From: Synaphobranchus kaupii
Taxonomy: Eukaryota > Chordata > Actinopteri > Anguilliformes > Synaphobranchidae
DNA length: 64,000 bases
Direction: 5' to 3'
Assembly (NCBI GenBank): GCA_029718625.1
Contig: CM056376.1
Span: 122,034,080 to 122,098,079, forward strand
The notes beneath the pieces are model-generated. The model had not been told where the DNA came from. It searched no databases and saw only the letters and a program-made list of their open reading frames with translations. A program made the position numbers and the translations under genes. Positions 51,321 through 62,950 of the stretch are shown piece by piece; position 1 is the first letter of the stretch; each line of letters opens with the position of its first letter.

Positions 51321-52028
51321 TGTTAGTGTGTTGGTTCATCTGTGTAAACGCATGTTTATGGGCGTGTTTATGTGTGTGGACCAGATATGATTTAAAAAGC
51401 AAGTGCAGAAATATTGGCAGTTTTACATGTGATCTGTTATTTATTATGTCATTGTAGAAAAGGCCAACCCACACCTTTGATACCAACCCACTGGATTCTC
51501 AGAGCTCCCCTCCCCACAAAAGTTTTGTTTCCCTTGGATTCTCAAGCACTGCTGTGAATGTGCAGAATGAAATGGTTGTTTGAGAAAGATGCCACCTCTT
51601 TGACCCAATGAGGAGGCTTTCTCTGCTGTGCACCGGTAAGGTTTTTTAAAGTCAAATTGAAAGCGTTCCGGGTACCGCAGGGCTACACAAGAGACGGGTT
51701 TCAGTTTGGAAATGGAAGAGCGCATTCATCTTATCTGTTCGGTCGTGATTCTGGGAAAATTGGTCGATCAGTCTTTTGTAAAAGGTAGTCTCCATGGCAA
51801 GTCATCTGCTTGTGCCATATTTATGGTTTCTTTTTTAAAACCCCCAGTACTTCACGTTCCATCCCTTAGTACGGATGGCTGGAGCTTCTGAGTGGGTGAG
51901 AGATCTGAAAGAGTTTCCATGGGGATGGGAATGTACGGGCTATTTACAAATTTTGCTTTGTTTTCCTCTCAGTTCACAGTTATATTGCATATTACTTAAA
52001 AATAAAAATAAACTATTATTTAACCTCT

Positions 52029-52375
52029 ACAATGAACTCCAGAATTATTTGTAGCCTTCATAAAAATGAGCAAAAGTGGCTGTAAAAAATAAACAACACC
52101 TACAATGATTTATATTTTTGGCTGAAATATGGGAGAGCCATATACTTTTATTTTAACAATAATTTTTCAAACACAAAAATTTATTGTAGTAAATTTCTTT
52201 TCTGCAAAGCATATGTTTCAAAATGATTGGCACCCCTGCAATTAATATATGATGAAGCCTCCCCTGGAGAGGACAACAGCACTGAGCCTCTTCCTTTAAT
52301 GTCTGACAAGGTTGGATAACACTTATCCATGCAGACAATTTCAAGATCCTTGATATAGTCAGCTTATGTTCTCCC
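52029..52375. repeat. Fragment of a dispersed repeat
   Basis: It starts TACAATGAACTCCAGAATTA and contains ATGAGCAAAAGTGGCTGTAA and AATGATTGGCACCCCTGC, words that recur around a common fish DNA repeat. The second end is not visible. Confidence 0.5.
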
Positions 52376-52379
52376 TCTG

Positions 52380-52665
52380 TTAAAGGGGGGAGACCCAAAT
52401 ATCTTAAATAATTACCGGCCTATTTCTAAGCTCTCAACTCTTGCCAAGGTCCTAGAAACTTTGGTCAGTGTTCAGCTTAAGGAGTTTTTTATACACAAAT
52501 GCTATTCTATCTTCTGTCTAATCAGGTTTTAGGAAAAGGCGCAGTACAATTTCAGCGGCAATGAAGGTTATCAATATCACAGAAGCTCTTGATAAAAATC
52601 TACACTATGTTGCCCTTTATATTGATCTATTCAAAGCATTTGATACAGTGGACCATGCTATAGAG
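52380..52665 (+). pseudogene. Non-LTR reverse transcriptase fragment
   Basis: The plus strand reads NNYRPISKLSTLAKVLETLV, then after one frameshift near 52528 KRRSTISAAMKV, and then YIDLFKAFDTVDH, which carries a catalytic Asp of the reverse transcriptase palm. These are consecutive RT blocks of a Jockey/CR1-like LINE. The sequence stops being recognisable at the CTATAGAG duplication of the hAT MITE, and no continuation is evident beyond 53416. Confidence 0.8.
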
Positions 52666-53408
52666 CAGGGGTTCTCAATCCTGGTCCTGGGGGACCCCTG
52701 TGTATGCTGGTTTTCGTTGCAACCACAGTTGCAATCCCAGAATTTTAACAAGCTGTTAATTTTTCTTAATTAGGTGCTTTTCATGTTTGGAGGAATTATT
52801 CGCCCACTTAAGACACATTATGTCAGAAATAGCTATGCATGCCATGTAGAACAAACTCCCCATGTTCACATTGTGCTTATTGTGCTATATTGCAACAATT
52901 ACATAAGAAAAGGTTACAAAATAATGTATTTTCACTCAAATGAAAGAGTTAAGTGAATCAATAGGCTCCTAATTAGGTTGTTGAACACATGTGTTTAACT
53001 CAATTTTTTCTTTAAGCTTAAGACAATGCAGGTTTGGCTCGTTATCATTTGCTTTGTGTTTGAATTCTTCATTATCTACGAAATGGTTAATTTTAGTGGC
53101 CATGTGTCCACACTTTCACCAATTAGGAGCCTATTGATTCAAATCAGTCTTTAAATGGATCTGTTAAATAATTTTCTTATCTTTTTTAAATAATATAGCA
53201 CAATGTGAACATGGTGTGTTTATTCTACATGGCATCCATAGCTATTTCTGATATAATGTGGCTTAAGAGGGTGAATAATTCCTCCAAACATGACAAGCAC
53301 CTAATTAAGAAAAATTAACAGCTTGTTAAAATTCTGGGATTGCAACTGCGGTTGCAACGAAAGCCAGCATACACAGGGGTCCCCCAGGACCAGGATTGAG
53401 AACCCCTG
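52666..53408. mobile_element. hAT MITE with long inverted repeats and 8-base duplication
   Basis: The ends CAGGGGTTCTCAATCC and the perfect inverse are flanked by CTATAGAG at 52658-52665 and 53409-53416. Inverted similarity continues for more than 200 bases inward with substitutions (for example GGACCCCTGTGTATGCTGG, TTGTTAAAATTCTGGGATTG and CCACTTAAG/CTTAAGAGGG). The 8-base duplication and CAGGG ends identify the hAT superfamily. There is no transposase. It lies at the edge of the RT fragment, so it is younger than that LINE. Confidence 0.93.
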
Positions 53409-53416
53409 CTATAGAG

Positions 53417-54189
53417 TACTCAAGTGACTACGTCACGCTGGTTTCGGAAGTTAATTCCCCATTCATTTAGAGCGTAGACATTAACTAAAGCTTACTTTTA
53501 AACCATTTCTACTAATTATGTCTTACCGTCAATTTCCCGGTTTGTTCAATATAACGCCCGTTTGCAAACTATGTCATTTTTCTGGAACAGCTTTGAGTAT
53601 ATTTTATGTTTTAGTATTTTTTTTGTGAACATACCAGTGCTGGCACTGTTTAAAAACTCCACTTCCAATAATTCCCTCTGAACGTGCAGCCTTGTCTCCA
53701 GACGTTGTCATATAACGTTAGCCAGCAGTAGCACACAGCTCCGTTTTTAAACACTTTTTTCTCACGTTAGCTAGCTAGCTTGAAGGACTAAAAGCTAGAC
53801 TAATGGACTAATTGCTTTATGTGGTTAACTGTAGCGCAGTTTCTGACCTTGTCGGGCGGTCTTCTCTACTTAGTAAGCTAACGTTCAGCGGCAGTAGCCT
53901 ACTCCCATCTGCCACAGTCAGACAGATGAGATGATGATATCTTATTGGTCGAGAACCACCCGTGCGTTGCAGTACTGGATATGTAGTCTGTTAAGGTGGA
54001 CTACAAGTCAAACTACATTCATTAATCCATTACTTTAAAAAATAAAAATTGGAACATGCATATATGGAATGAATGTTGAATGTAGTTCACAGTAAGCTGT
54101 GGGTAAATCAGCTATACTACACTTCCATTCTAAATACTATTATAAACTATAATAAACAGATAAGAAAACACAGGGAACTAGTACCATGA
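53417..54189. other. Intronic DNA without gene
   Basis: No exon or delimited repeat recognised. GCTAGCTAGC words recur near 53767-53780. Confidence 0.5.
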
Positions 54190-56240
54190 GGTCCTAGATT
54201 AGAATATCAGTCAAGGTGGAGTCTGAAGAGGTATGTCTTCAGGCCACGATGGAATGCAGGGAGGGTTAGAGTAGAACTTTGGGGAATGGGAAGTTAATTC
54301 CACCACTGAGGAGCTAGGGTGGAAAAGCTCCGCAGTCGGGACGAGCGAGAGCCATTGACACGGAGGGGGGGAAGTGCGAGTCGCCCTGCTGTAGAAGAGC
54401 GAAGTACATAGTCGAGCAGGAACATAGTTCTGGATTAAGTCCGGCAGGTAGGCGGGGCCTGTCTTATTGGCTGCAGTGTAGGCCAGGGTCAGAACTTTGG
54501 ACCTGATCCTGGCTACAACTGGCAGTCAGTGGAGTGACCTCAGCAGGGGGGTTACATGGGAAAATTTCGGGAGGTTGAACACAAGCCGGGAAGTTGCATT
54601 CTGGATCAGTTGAAGAGGCAGAATGGCGCAGGCTGGTAGGCTTGCGAGCAGGGAGTTGCAGTAGTCCAGGCGTGAGGTGACCATGGTCTGGACAAGAAGC
54701 TGGGTGGAGTAGGTGGTCAGCTACGGTCGAATCCTCCTGATGTTGTACAGGAGGAACCTGCATGACAGTGCCGTCGCCCTGATGTGCTCTTTGAAGTCCA
54801 GCTGGTCGTCCAGGACCACCCCCAGGTTCCTTTCAGAGCGGGAGGTAGCCACCATGGTGGTCCCGTCAACGGTGATGGAGAGGTCATGTAGTGGGGAGGC
54901 CTTGTATGGCATGAAGACGTGCTCTGTCTTGTTAAGGTTTAGCTTCAGGTGATGGGTAGCCATCCACTCAGAGATATCAGCCAGACAAGCATATATCCTC
55001 TCCTTAACCTGTGGGGTAGAGGGAGGGAAAGAGAGGAAGAGTTGAGTATCATCAACATAGCTATGGTATGAGAAGCATGTGACTTAATTACTGAACCAAG
55101 AGACTAAGTATAAATAGAGAACAGCAGAGGACCCAGTACAGATCCCTGCAGGGTGTAGACAGGGGATGGGGTGCAGAGACGGAACTCTTCCAGGAGACTT
55201 GGTAGGATCTATCAGTGAGATACGATACAAACTAAGAGAGGGCAGTCCCAGAAATGCCCATCTCAGTGAGTGTGGAGATAAGGAGTTTGTGGTTGACCGT
55301 GTCGAACGCCACAGACAAGTCAAAGAGAATCAGAACAGAGGAGAGGGAGGAGGCTCTAGCAGTGGAGAGTGCCTCCATCATGGCCAGGAAAGCAGTTTCA
55401 GTAGAATGGGCGGTTCTGAAGCTGGACTGATGTGGGTCAAGCAGGTTGTTCTGGTGAAGAAAAACAGAAACTCGGTTAAGGACAGCTTGTTCAAAAGTTT
55501 TGGACAGGAAGTGCAAGAGAGATACAGAACGGTAGTTCCTGACATCAGAGGGGACCAAGCTAGGTTTTTTAAGGAGTGGGGTTACACAGGCAGTTTTAAA
55601 GGCAGCAGAAACATGGCCACAGGTTAGGAAGGTGTTGATAATGGAGGACAGATATGGAAGGAGCTCAGCGGATATAGCCTGGAGGACTGCTGAAGGTATG
55701 GGGTCCAGTGGAAAGGTGATTGCGCAATGGTGCGTCACCAGTTGGAGCACATCTGCGTCCTCCAGAATCTTGAAGGACGACAGTGTAGCGATGGGTTCGG
55801 TATGGGGGATGTGGGGTGTCACTGGATGCGTGAAGGAGTTCCGGATCGTGGCCACCTTCCCCTCAAAGTGGGTCAGGAAGTTATCTGCAGAGAAGGAGGA
55901 GGGTGAAGGGGGTGGAGGGGGGATGAGCAGGGAGGGAAAGGTGGAAAAGAGTTCACGTGGATTAGATACACATGCATTAATTTTAGACTGGAAAAATGCA
56001 GTTTTAGCTGATGTGATTGCAGCTGTGAAGGCTGCCAGCAGAGTGTGATAGGAGGCCAGGTCATCTGGGGATCTGGATTTCCTCCACTTTCTCTCAGTGG
56101 CTCGCAGCATGGTTCTGCTGGATCTGAGAGAATCCGTCAGCCACGGGGAGAGGGGTGATGGTCGAGCCAGTTTGGAGACAAGAGGACATAGTGAGTTAAG
56201 AGACTGAGAGAGGCATGAGTTAAACATGGAGGTTGCTATG
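54190..56240 (-). pseudogene. 5'-truncated L2-like LINE with reverse transcriptase
   Basis: The largest frame (56227 to 55232, 331 codons, minus) begins in the pre-RT linker (SQSLNSLCPLVSKLARPSP, SPWLTDSLR). It continues through LLPYLSSIINTFL, KTACVTPLLKKPSL, NYRSVSLLHFLSKTFEQAVL and STETAFLAMMEAL to ILFDLSVAFDTVNH (catalytic Asp near residue 303). After frameshifts the YVDD active-site motif lies at 55048-55059. ERNLGVVLDDQL and ALSCRFLLYNIRRIRP follow (54721-54963), and the C-terminal domain ends near 54200. Multiple frameshifts and the missing endonuclease make it inactive. The order of blocks matches L2-clade LINEs of fish. Confidence 0.92.
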
Positions 56241-56528
56241 TCAAATTTACTGTGTCAGACTAACTAGCCTACCTCTTTCCATTACTATATCAAACCACCT
56301 CTTGCACGCACAAAAGATCAACAAAATGACAAGATGAATAAATTAATAATTTTGTTTATTTCCAGGCTGCGAGAAAGACTGCAGCCTGAGCCTAGTGCTT
56401 AAGTTGGCAGATCACTTCATGTATGAGGCCCATTATGTGTATTGTTTATTTTATACAATCATTTTTGATAATTTTCATGAAGGATGGCAATAATTCTTGA
56501 GTAGACTATATATGTGTATATATATATA

Positions 56529-57059
56529 CACTGCCTGGCCAAAATAAAAGTCGCTGTTGCACCCGTCATGCATAGTGCCCACTGTACAAGCCGCTGGAGG
56601 CAGTGTTATGATCTGGGGTTGCTTCAATTGGTCAGGTCTAGGCTCAGCAATATTATGCAGCAATTAAAGTCAGCTGAGTGCCTGAATGCACTGAATGACC
56701 AGGTTATCCCATCAATGGGCATATTCCAGGATGACAATGCCTAAATTCATCGGGCTCAAATTGTGGTTCAGGGAGCATGAGGAATCATTTTCACACATGA
56801 ATTGGCCACCAGAGTCTTGACCTTAACCCCACTGAAAGTCTTTGGGACGTGCTGGAGAAGATGTTACGGAGTGGTTTGACTCTCCCGTCATCAATCCAAG
56901 ATCTCGGCCAAAGATTTATGCAACTGTGGATGGAAATAAATGTTGTGACGTTGCATAAGGTTGTCGAAACAATGCCACGAGGAATGAGCACCGTAATCAA
57001 AACTAAAGGCGGCCCAACAAAATATTAGAGTGCGCAACTTTTTTTTTGGCCAGGCAGTG
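56529..57059 (+). mobile_element. Internally deleted Tc1-like element (left of two sisters)
   Basis: The ends CACTGCCTGGCCAAAA and GGCCAGGCAGTG are flanked by TA. The plus-strand body corresponds to the C-terminal half of a Tc1 transposase: GGSVMIWG-like, DDNA (second catalytic Asp) and SPDLNPIESLWD-like (catalytic Glu), broken by frameshifts. The N-terminal DNA-binding part and the first Asp are absent. It shares this structure with 58029-58571. Confidence 0.85.
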
Positions 57060-57087
57060 TATATATATATATACGTATATATATATA
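57060..57087. repeat. (TA)n spacers between the Tc1-type elements
   Basis: TA dinucleotide repeats occur here, at 56507-56528 and at 58007-58028, bordering all three elements. They supply the TA target sites. Confidence 0.9.
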
Positions 57088-58006
57088 CAGATCCTTTCCA
57101 AAAAAATTGAATATCATGGAAAAGTTGTTTTTTTTTCCATAATTCCATTCAAAAAGTGAAACTTTCATAGATTATAGATTCATTACACACAAAGTGAAAT
57201 ATTTCTAGCCTTTATTTGTTTCATTTTTCATAATTTTGGCTTACAGCTCCAGAAAACCCCCAAAACAGTATTTCAAGAAATTAGAATAGTGTGTCGAAAA
57301 TCAGCATTTACTTCAGTTATTTCAGGGAATGAATGTTTTAGACTGAGTGTCACACTATCATCTAATTTACTCAAAACACCTGCAAAGTTTATCTCAGTTT
57401 GGTTCAGTATGGGGAAGACTGCAGACTTGACAATTGGCCAGAAGACCATCATTGACACCCTCCAGAAGATGGGTAAGCCACAAAAGGTCATCGCTAAGGA
57501 GGCTGGCTGTTCACAGAGTGTAGTGTCCAAGCATATCAATAGAAAGTTTAGTGGAAGGGAAAAATGTGGCAGGAGAAGGTGCACAAGCAAAAGAGATGAC
57601 CGTAGGCTTCAGCGGATTGTCAAGCAAAGACGATTCCAAAATTTGGCGGAGATGCAGAGGGAGTGGACTGAGGCTGGAGTCAGTGCTTCAAAAACCACCA
57701 CGTACAGACGTATCCGGGACATGGGCTACAACTGTCGGATTCCTCGAGTCAAGCCACTCCACTCATTCTCTGAAATAACTGAAGTAAATGCTGATTTTCG
57801 ACACACTATTCTAATTTCTTGAAATACTGTTTTGGGGGTTTTCTGGAGCTGTAAGCCAAAATTATGAAAAATGAAACAAATAAAGGCTAGAAATATTTCA
57901 CTTTGTGTGTAATGAATCTATAATCTATGAAAGTTTCACTTTTTGAATGGAATTATGGAAAAAAAAAAACGTTTCCATAATATTCTAATTTTTTGGAAAG
58001 GATCTG
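57088..58006 (+). mobile_element. Tc1-like element with about 240-base inverted repeats
   Basis: TA-flanked ends CAGATCCTTTCC / GGAAAGGATCTG begin long inverted repeats (57088 to about 57332 and about 57763 to 58006). The right repeat even reads back as the same C-terminal peptide (EITEVNADFRH) on both strands. The central 430 bases hold only the N-terminal part of a transposase. The whole DDE catalytic region is deleted. Confidence 0.9.
57409..57822 (+). pseudogene. Truncated Tc1 transposase, DNA-binding region only
   Basis: Starting at the ATG at 57409 (MGKTADLTIGQK), an open frame of 137 codons encodes two helix-turn-helix subdomains (for example VIAKEAGCSQSVVSKHINRK), a basic linker with GRRR, and a second HTH (SASKTTTYRRIRDMGY). 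It then runs out into the right inverted repeat. An upstream in-frame ATG at 57289 lies inside the left inverted repeat and is not the likely start. The catalytic DDE domain of about 200 residues is missing. A DNA-binding-only product could in principle act as a repressor if expressed. There is no evidence that it is. Confidence 0.85.
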
Positions 58007-58028
58007 TATATCTATATATATATATATA

Positions 58029-58571
58029 CACTGCCCGGCCAAAAAAAAAGTTGCCATTGCACCCGTCATGCATAGTGCCCACTGTACAAGCCTCTGGAGG
58101 CAGTGTTATGATCTGGGCTTGCTTCAGTTGGTCAGGCCTAGGTTCAGCAACATTATGCAGCAATAAAATGAAGTCAGTGAAGTACCTGAATGTACTGAAT
58201 GACCAGGTTATCCCATCAATGGGCATATGCCAGGATGACAATGCCAAGATTCATCAGGCTCAGATTGTGAAAGAGTGGTTCAGGGAGCATGAGGAATCAT
58301 TTTCACACATGAATTAGCCACCAGATTCCTGACCTTAACCCCATTGAAAGTCTTTGGGATGTGCTGGAGAACACTTTACGGAGTGGTTTGACTTTCCCGT
58401 CATCAATACAAGATCTCAGCCAAAAACTTATGCTACTCTGGATGGAAATAAATGTTGTGACATTGCATAAGGTTGTCGAAACAATGTCACAACAAATGCG
58501 CGCCGTAATCAAAGCTAAAGGCGGTCCAACGAAATATTAGAGTGTGCAACTTTTTTTTTGGCCGGGCAGTG
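58029..58571 (+). mobile_element. Internally deleted Tc1-like element (right of two sisters)
   Basis: TA-flanked ends CACTGCCCGGCC / GGCCGGGCAGTG. The body is colinear with 56529-57059 and better preserved: an open frame reads [13 protein letters not shown], then [18 protein letters not shown], and after one stop PDLNPIESLWDVLENTL. The same N-terminal deletion is present, so both descend from one deleted, nonautonomous subfamily. Confidence 0.88.
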
Positions 58572-58573
58572 TA

Positions 58574-60200
58574 TATCCCCTCACTTTCTTACTTTATCAC
58601 ACATTTTCAATAATGTTTTTCTACTGTTTTACATGCTGCCTAGCAACAAGAACATTGAGCCTCAGGTTGCTGGGACACAGTTTTATATGGAATAAAATAA
58701 AAATTTAATTCTAATAATGGTCTCACTTCCATGTCCTTTATTCTTTAATAAAAGGATGCGTGGCTTGTTGTGCCCGTCGGAGAGTTGCGGTTGGCATGAC
58801 CCTCGAGGTTCTGCCAATGCCTCATATTCTGATAATCCAAAGTCAAGGGGTTTTTCGCTGTGTTCTGCCATTGATTGCCTTGTCTTTGAGGATTAGGTGG
58901 TTTATCCTTCAGAATTGGCAGGATGTGCAATACTTCACCATGTGCGCTACCTGCTGGTATCGACAAATATAATGAAAAATCCTTAATTTGCCAGCTGTAC
59001 TAGTTTTGGCTTCTGCATTCTTGAACATAAGAAGGCTAAACCTAAAATTTTCAGTTTCATATTCATAGCAACTGAATGTCTCTTTCTGATACATTACATT
59101 GCTAATTATTTTAAGCATGCATGTTAATGATTGTTTTAAGTGTTCCTAGCTTCGGTACTCACACATTGGTTGTATATTTGTATGTTATAATAATTATTGG
59201 ATGACCTTAACCAGAAACAGTAATCACTTTATAACATTTTCAGATTTAGACCTTTTACATCCAAACTAATTTTTACTGCTTTGTAACGAGAGCTCTTGGG
59301 TTATATATCCACAGCCTGGACTCATAATCCTGACCATGGAAGAGTGAGGCTGGGAGTCCCATGGGGTGGGAAATTTTCCACAGTTTTGCCCTTGGAGGGA
59401 AGGTTTCAGAAAACAGGGTATCCCCCAGGTTATTTCCTGGATTGCAAGAGGAGCCCAGTCATGATTGAGCAATTGAAATTGGGAGAAAATACTAAGTGGT
59501 GGAAAACATTATTGAGAAAATATTGCTGCGTAAATGGATGAATTACACATTATCTCCGGCTGTCACAGCAATTCATGGTCAATAGTTACCATTGTGTAAG
59601 AATGGAAAAAAGCACCACAGCACGTTAGACAGAAGGAGCTTCTATGGTTTATGCTCTGTGACTTTCTGATACCTGGAATCCACTGCAAGTCACTGCAGAG
59701 CTTTAAAAAAGTAAACATATTAAAATTCTTCCCTGGAAATAACAAAAAAATATTAAAGAAATGCTGAACCAATTAAATTGCAATCAAATTAAATGTTGAA
59801 TAAAATTAAATGTTGCATCAAATCAAATAAAACTAAATTAAATATTATGTGTTAGCATGCTGTCAAATGAAATAATCCCTCGGTGATTAAATAAAATAAT
59901 TTACAAATCATTACCCCCACGCACACAATCACAGATTTTGTCAAAGGCTTGAACTGGAGAGACGAGAGGAGCCAATTTGTCCAGTGCACCGCAACTCTCA
60001 ATTTCCCTATAAAGGAGAAACTCCTGGTACCAAACTAAGGGGTTTAGTCAGATTTTCAACCCAGATATACCTACAATGCATAATTATAAAAATAAGAATC
60101 AGTGCATTATTTTACTTGACACGATTCAATAACAGTTATAGTCGTGTTGTTTTACTCATCGTAGAGTCAACCATAGACTCTGGTTGGTCCGCATTTGACT
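58574..60200. other. Intronic DNA without gene
   Basis: No gene recognised. Overlapping minus-strand frames at 58683-58966 contain a locally protein-like stretch (HWQNLEGHANRN) that I could not assign to a family. 59785-59850 repeats AAATTAAAT words. Confidence 0.45.
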
Positions 60201-60201
60201 C

Positions 60202-60327
60202 AGCATACACAATGTCCAGTGTTAATACAACTCTAACAGTGTTAATTCAACTCAAGCAGAGTACATATGAGCCTACTCTGGCCAGATGTTAGAGTTGAAT
60301 TAACACTGGACATTTTACTGTGTATGA
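60202..60327. mobile_element. Small palindromic MITE
   Basis: CATACACA, AATGTCCAGTGTTAAT and CAACTCTAAC at the left recur inverted at 60288-60326, where the right arm also has a five-base insert. GACTC flanks both sides (60197-60201 and 60326-60330), which may be a target duplication. AATGTCCAGTGTTAATTCAA is a phrase common to a fish MITE family. Confidence 0.65.
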
Positions 60328-61736
60328 CTCTGATTAGTGAAATGCGTATGCATATTATAAATATGTTAAATGTTTGATCTATGTTCGAACCAATAATCTC
60401 AGACACAAATAGCTAGTTAGCTAGCTGCTCTGAGATTGTGCTCTCACTTGTAATTTAGCTTGCTATAGCTTGCCACTGTTCAGCAGTTATATTTATTTAG
60501 TTCAGAGGGATTGGTTTTATATAAGATCAAACCACAGGGATTCGCACGTTGCTGCTAGGTAAGCTAGGAATATTTATAATGTTAATTTATCATGCATATC
60601 ATTCATTTATAATCCATCATTTACAATTACTCAGTTTGTACAGTTAATGTGCCACGTTCGATGCAATAACGTTACTTGTCACTAGAAAGCCAGATAAATA
60701 TGAAGTAAATCGAGAAGTTAATCCTTAAATTGTAAGAAACGTGAGTTTCTGGGTTTAACATAACAAACTTGGTCGTAGCCATGTAAACAGTTACCAAAAT
60801 TGTTCAGGTAGCCTACTTGAAGCAACTGTAACCAGACTATTGTATACTATGCTAAACATTTAGGGCCCTATCTTGGCGATCTTGGCGCTTAGTCCATTTA
60901 GGGCGTGTCCAAGTCCACTTTTGCTATTTTAACGGCGTGTTTTTTTGGCGCTAAGCACGGCGCATGGCGCAACTGGGCTGAACCTAGTCGCTTCATTAAT
61001 TATAGGTGTGTCTTGGGCGTGACATTCAATAAACCAATCAAAATATCATATCCCATTCCCTTTAAAAGCCTGCTTTTCCACCTTGGCGGATTGCTTATGA
61101 TGGCGAAACAGACATGCTCGTGCGTGTTTAGTGTGATCAAGGAATAGGCTAAATGGAGTATGATCAATATTATTCGGACTAACCATTAGCCTATGAGTTC
61201 CCGGTAATTCCAGACAGGGCTGTTATTTTACAAAATATGTGCGGTTAAATTTCGTTAAAAGGACCTGCAACAGCTGAGAATAAGCTATCAATGGCTTCAG
61301 TCTCACCTTAGAAAACGCCAAATTAGCCTGCTTGTTCAGCGAATTTCGTTTGATTATGCAATGAAAGTGTCAAACATCAATTCCAAGAGGCTGTTCTCGA
61401 AGTTCAAGCTTCATCCAAAGTTCATTAGGCTACCTGCATAGTAGGCTAATATTGATTAATAATACCGTTATTTTGCCTTAATGATGACACTAAATAGCCT
61501 ACAATAAAGCTGTCAGGTTTGCAACCCATAAGTTCAGGCATATTTCCCCTTGTTTAATAATGTCCTGTTTATGGAAATGTGACCAACCTGTTTTACTCGT
61601 AGCGTAATCCTTTAAAACAATCCACTTTCCCAGGAAGACCGTGAAACGTGCGACTTACAGCAGGGGAAACAGAGAACATGCAGCTCACGTGCAGAGAATG
61701 GCATTAAAATTAATTGTGAATTAATTGTGTAACGTG

Positions 61737-62950
61737 TAGGGCTGTCAACATTGGCCAAAAATCACATTTGAATATTCCTTCTGAAAAAACACATAAGTTC
61801 GAATATATTCGAATATCCATTACAATTTTTAAATGTTACAATTTGACCAACTTTCGGGCTGTGTTATTCACAAGAGGACAAACCAATACAACGAGACGCA
61901 TAACTAGTATAGGTACATTTAATTTCAACATAAACATGAACGCAGTCAAGTTTTTTTTTTTTAAACGTTGACATTCGAGATGGCTTTTAAAATCTACATA
62001 CACACTTTTATAATGCTTTTGTTTGAATAAAATTAAGGCACACAATTTCGAGAAATGTTACTAAAAAGAATTGATCCTGAGGGATCATTTACAATAAAGT
62101 GCTATTAAAAACAGAAAAGTACCATCTTTGACCTTTTGGAGAGGGAACTGGGATCAGCATAGTTTTAACGTTTAACGTAGCATAGTTTTAACGTTTAACG
62201 TAGCTTACAAAGCTTGCATACAACTTTGTCTCGAGGTTCCACAATTTTGCCATTCACTGACCAAAAACCGAAGTACTTCCAAACGGGGCTTTTTAGATTG
62301 CTCGGAGTGCTAATCACTCTCTCCGCGGCTGAGCTGGTTTCCGAAACTCTCTGCCATGCTGCTGCTATTGAATTATTGGCTCTTTTCAGCTCGACGAATA
62401 TGCCTATACATTTGATTTTCAATCTGCTATTAAATGAAAGTGCCGTGTCCGTCCAGTACAAGCATAGCAATGACCCGTATGCAGCGTCTTCCGTTTTCAA
62501 CAGAGGAGACGCTAAAATGAGAAATTTATTTTTGGTTTAACACAACCCAAGTTGAAAGGAAGACACACACTTTTATCTGCGATAAAGAGACGCTGCATTT
62601 TATTATTTTTTTCGAATGTTAATTTTCAGATTCGAACGTCATTTTTTTTTTTTTTTTACAATTTTTACAATCCCCGGTTTGTGTTGTGCCTGGTTCCTTT
62701 TCAGCCATGTTCAAAGTGTTGTAGCGGGCTTGTATGACACGTGACTCGCTCGCTCACTACATAGGCCAGTAAGGGACACACACAGCGGAAGAGGGCAGCG
62801 CGCACTTCTCTGATCCAATAAAAATATATATTTTGTACACTGAGCGGAAGCCACGCCCAATAATCGAATAGTATTTTTTTATATTCGAATGTAGCTTTTT
62901 TTTCATATTCGAGGAATATTCGAATATCGAATATTAATTTACCAGGCCTA
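61737..62950 (-). mobile_element. hAT element inserted into copy 3
   Basis: TAGGGCTG and CAGGCCTA ends are flanked by the perfect 8-base repeat GTAACGTG (61729-61736 and 62951-62958). Subterminal ATATTCGAAT words are abundant at both ends. Two tandem 23-base copies of AGCATAGTTTTAACGTTTAA-type sequence lie at 62157-62203. Copy 2 at 48145-48160 has the uninterrupted equivalent site. Confidence 0.93.
62195..62500 (-). pseudogene. BED zinc-finger remnant of an hAT transposase
   Basis: The C-terminal third of this minus-strand frame reads SPVWKYFGFWSVNGKI, then DKVVCKLCKL, matching the start of a BED-type zinc finger (aromatic W.YF and the CxxC pair). It then stops before the His/Cys half. The upstream part is unlike a transposase start. 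The rest of the transposase, including the catalytic and dimerisation regions, has been deleted. Confidence 0.75.
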
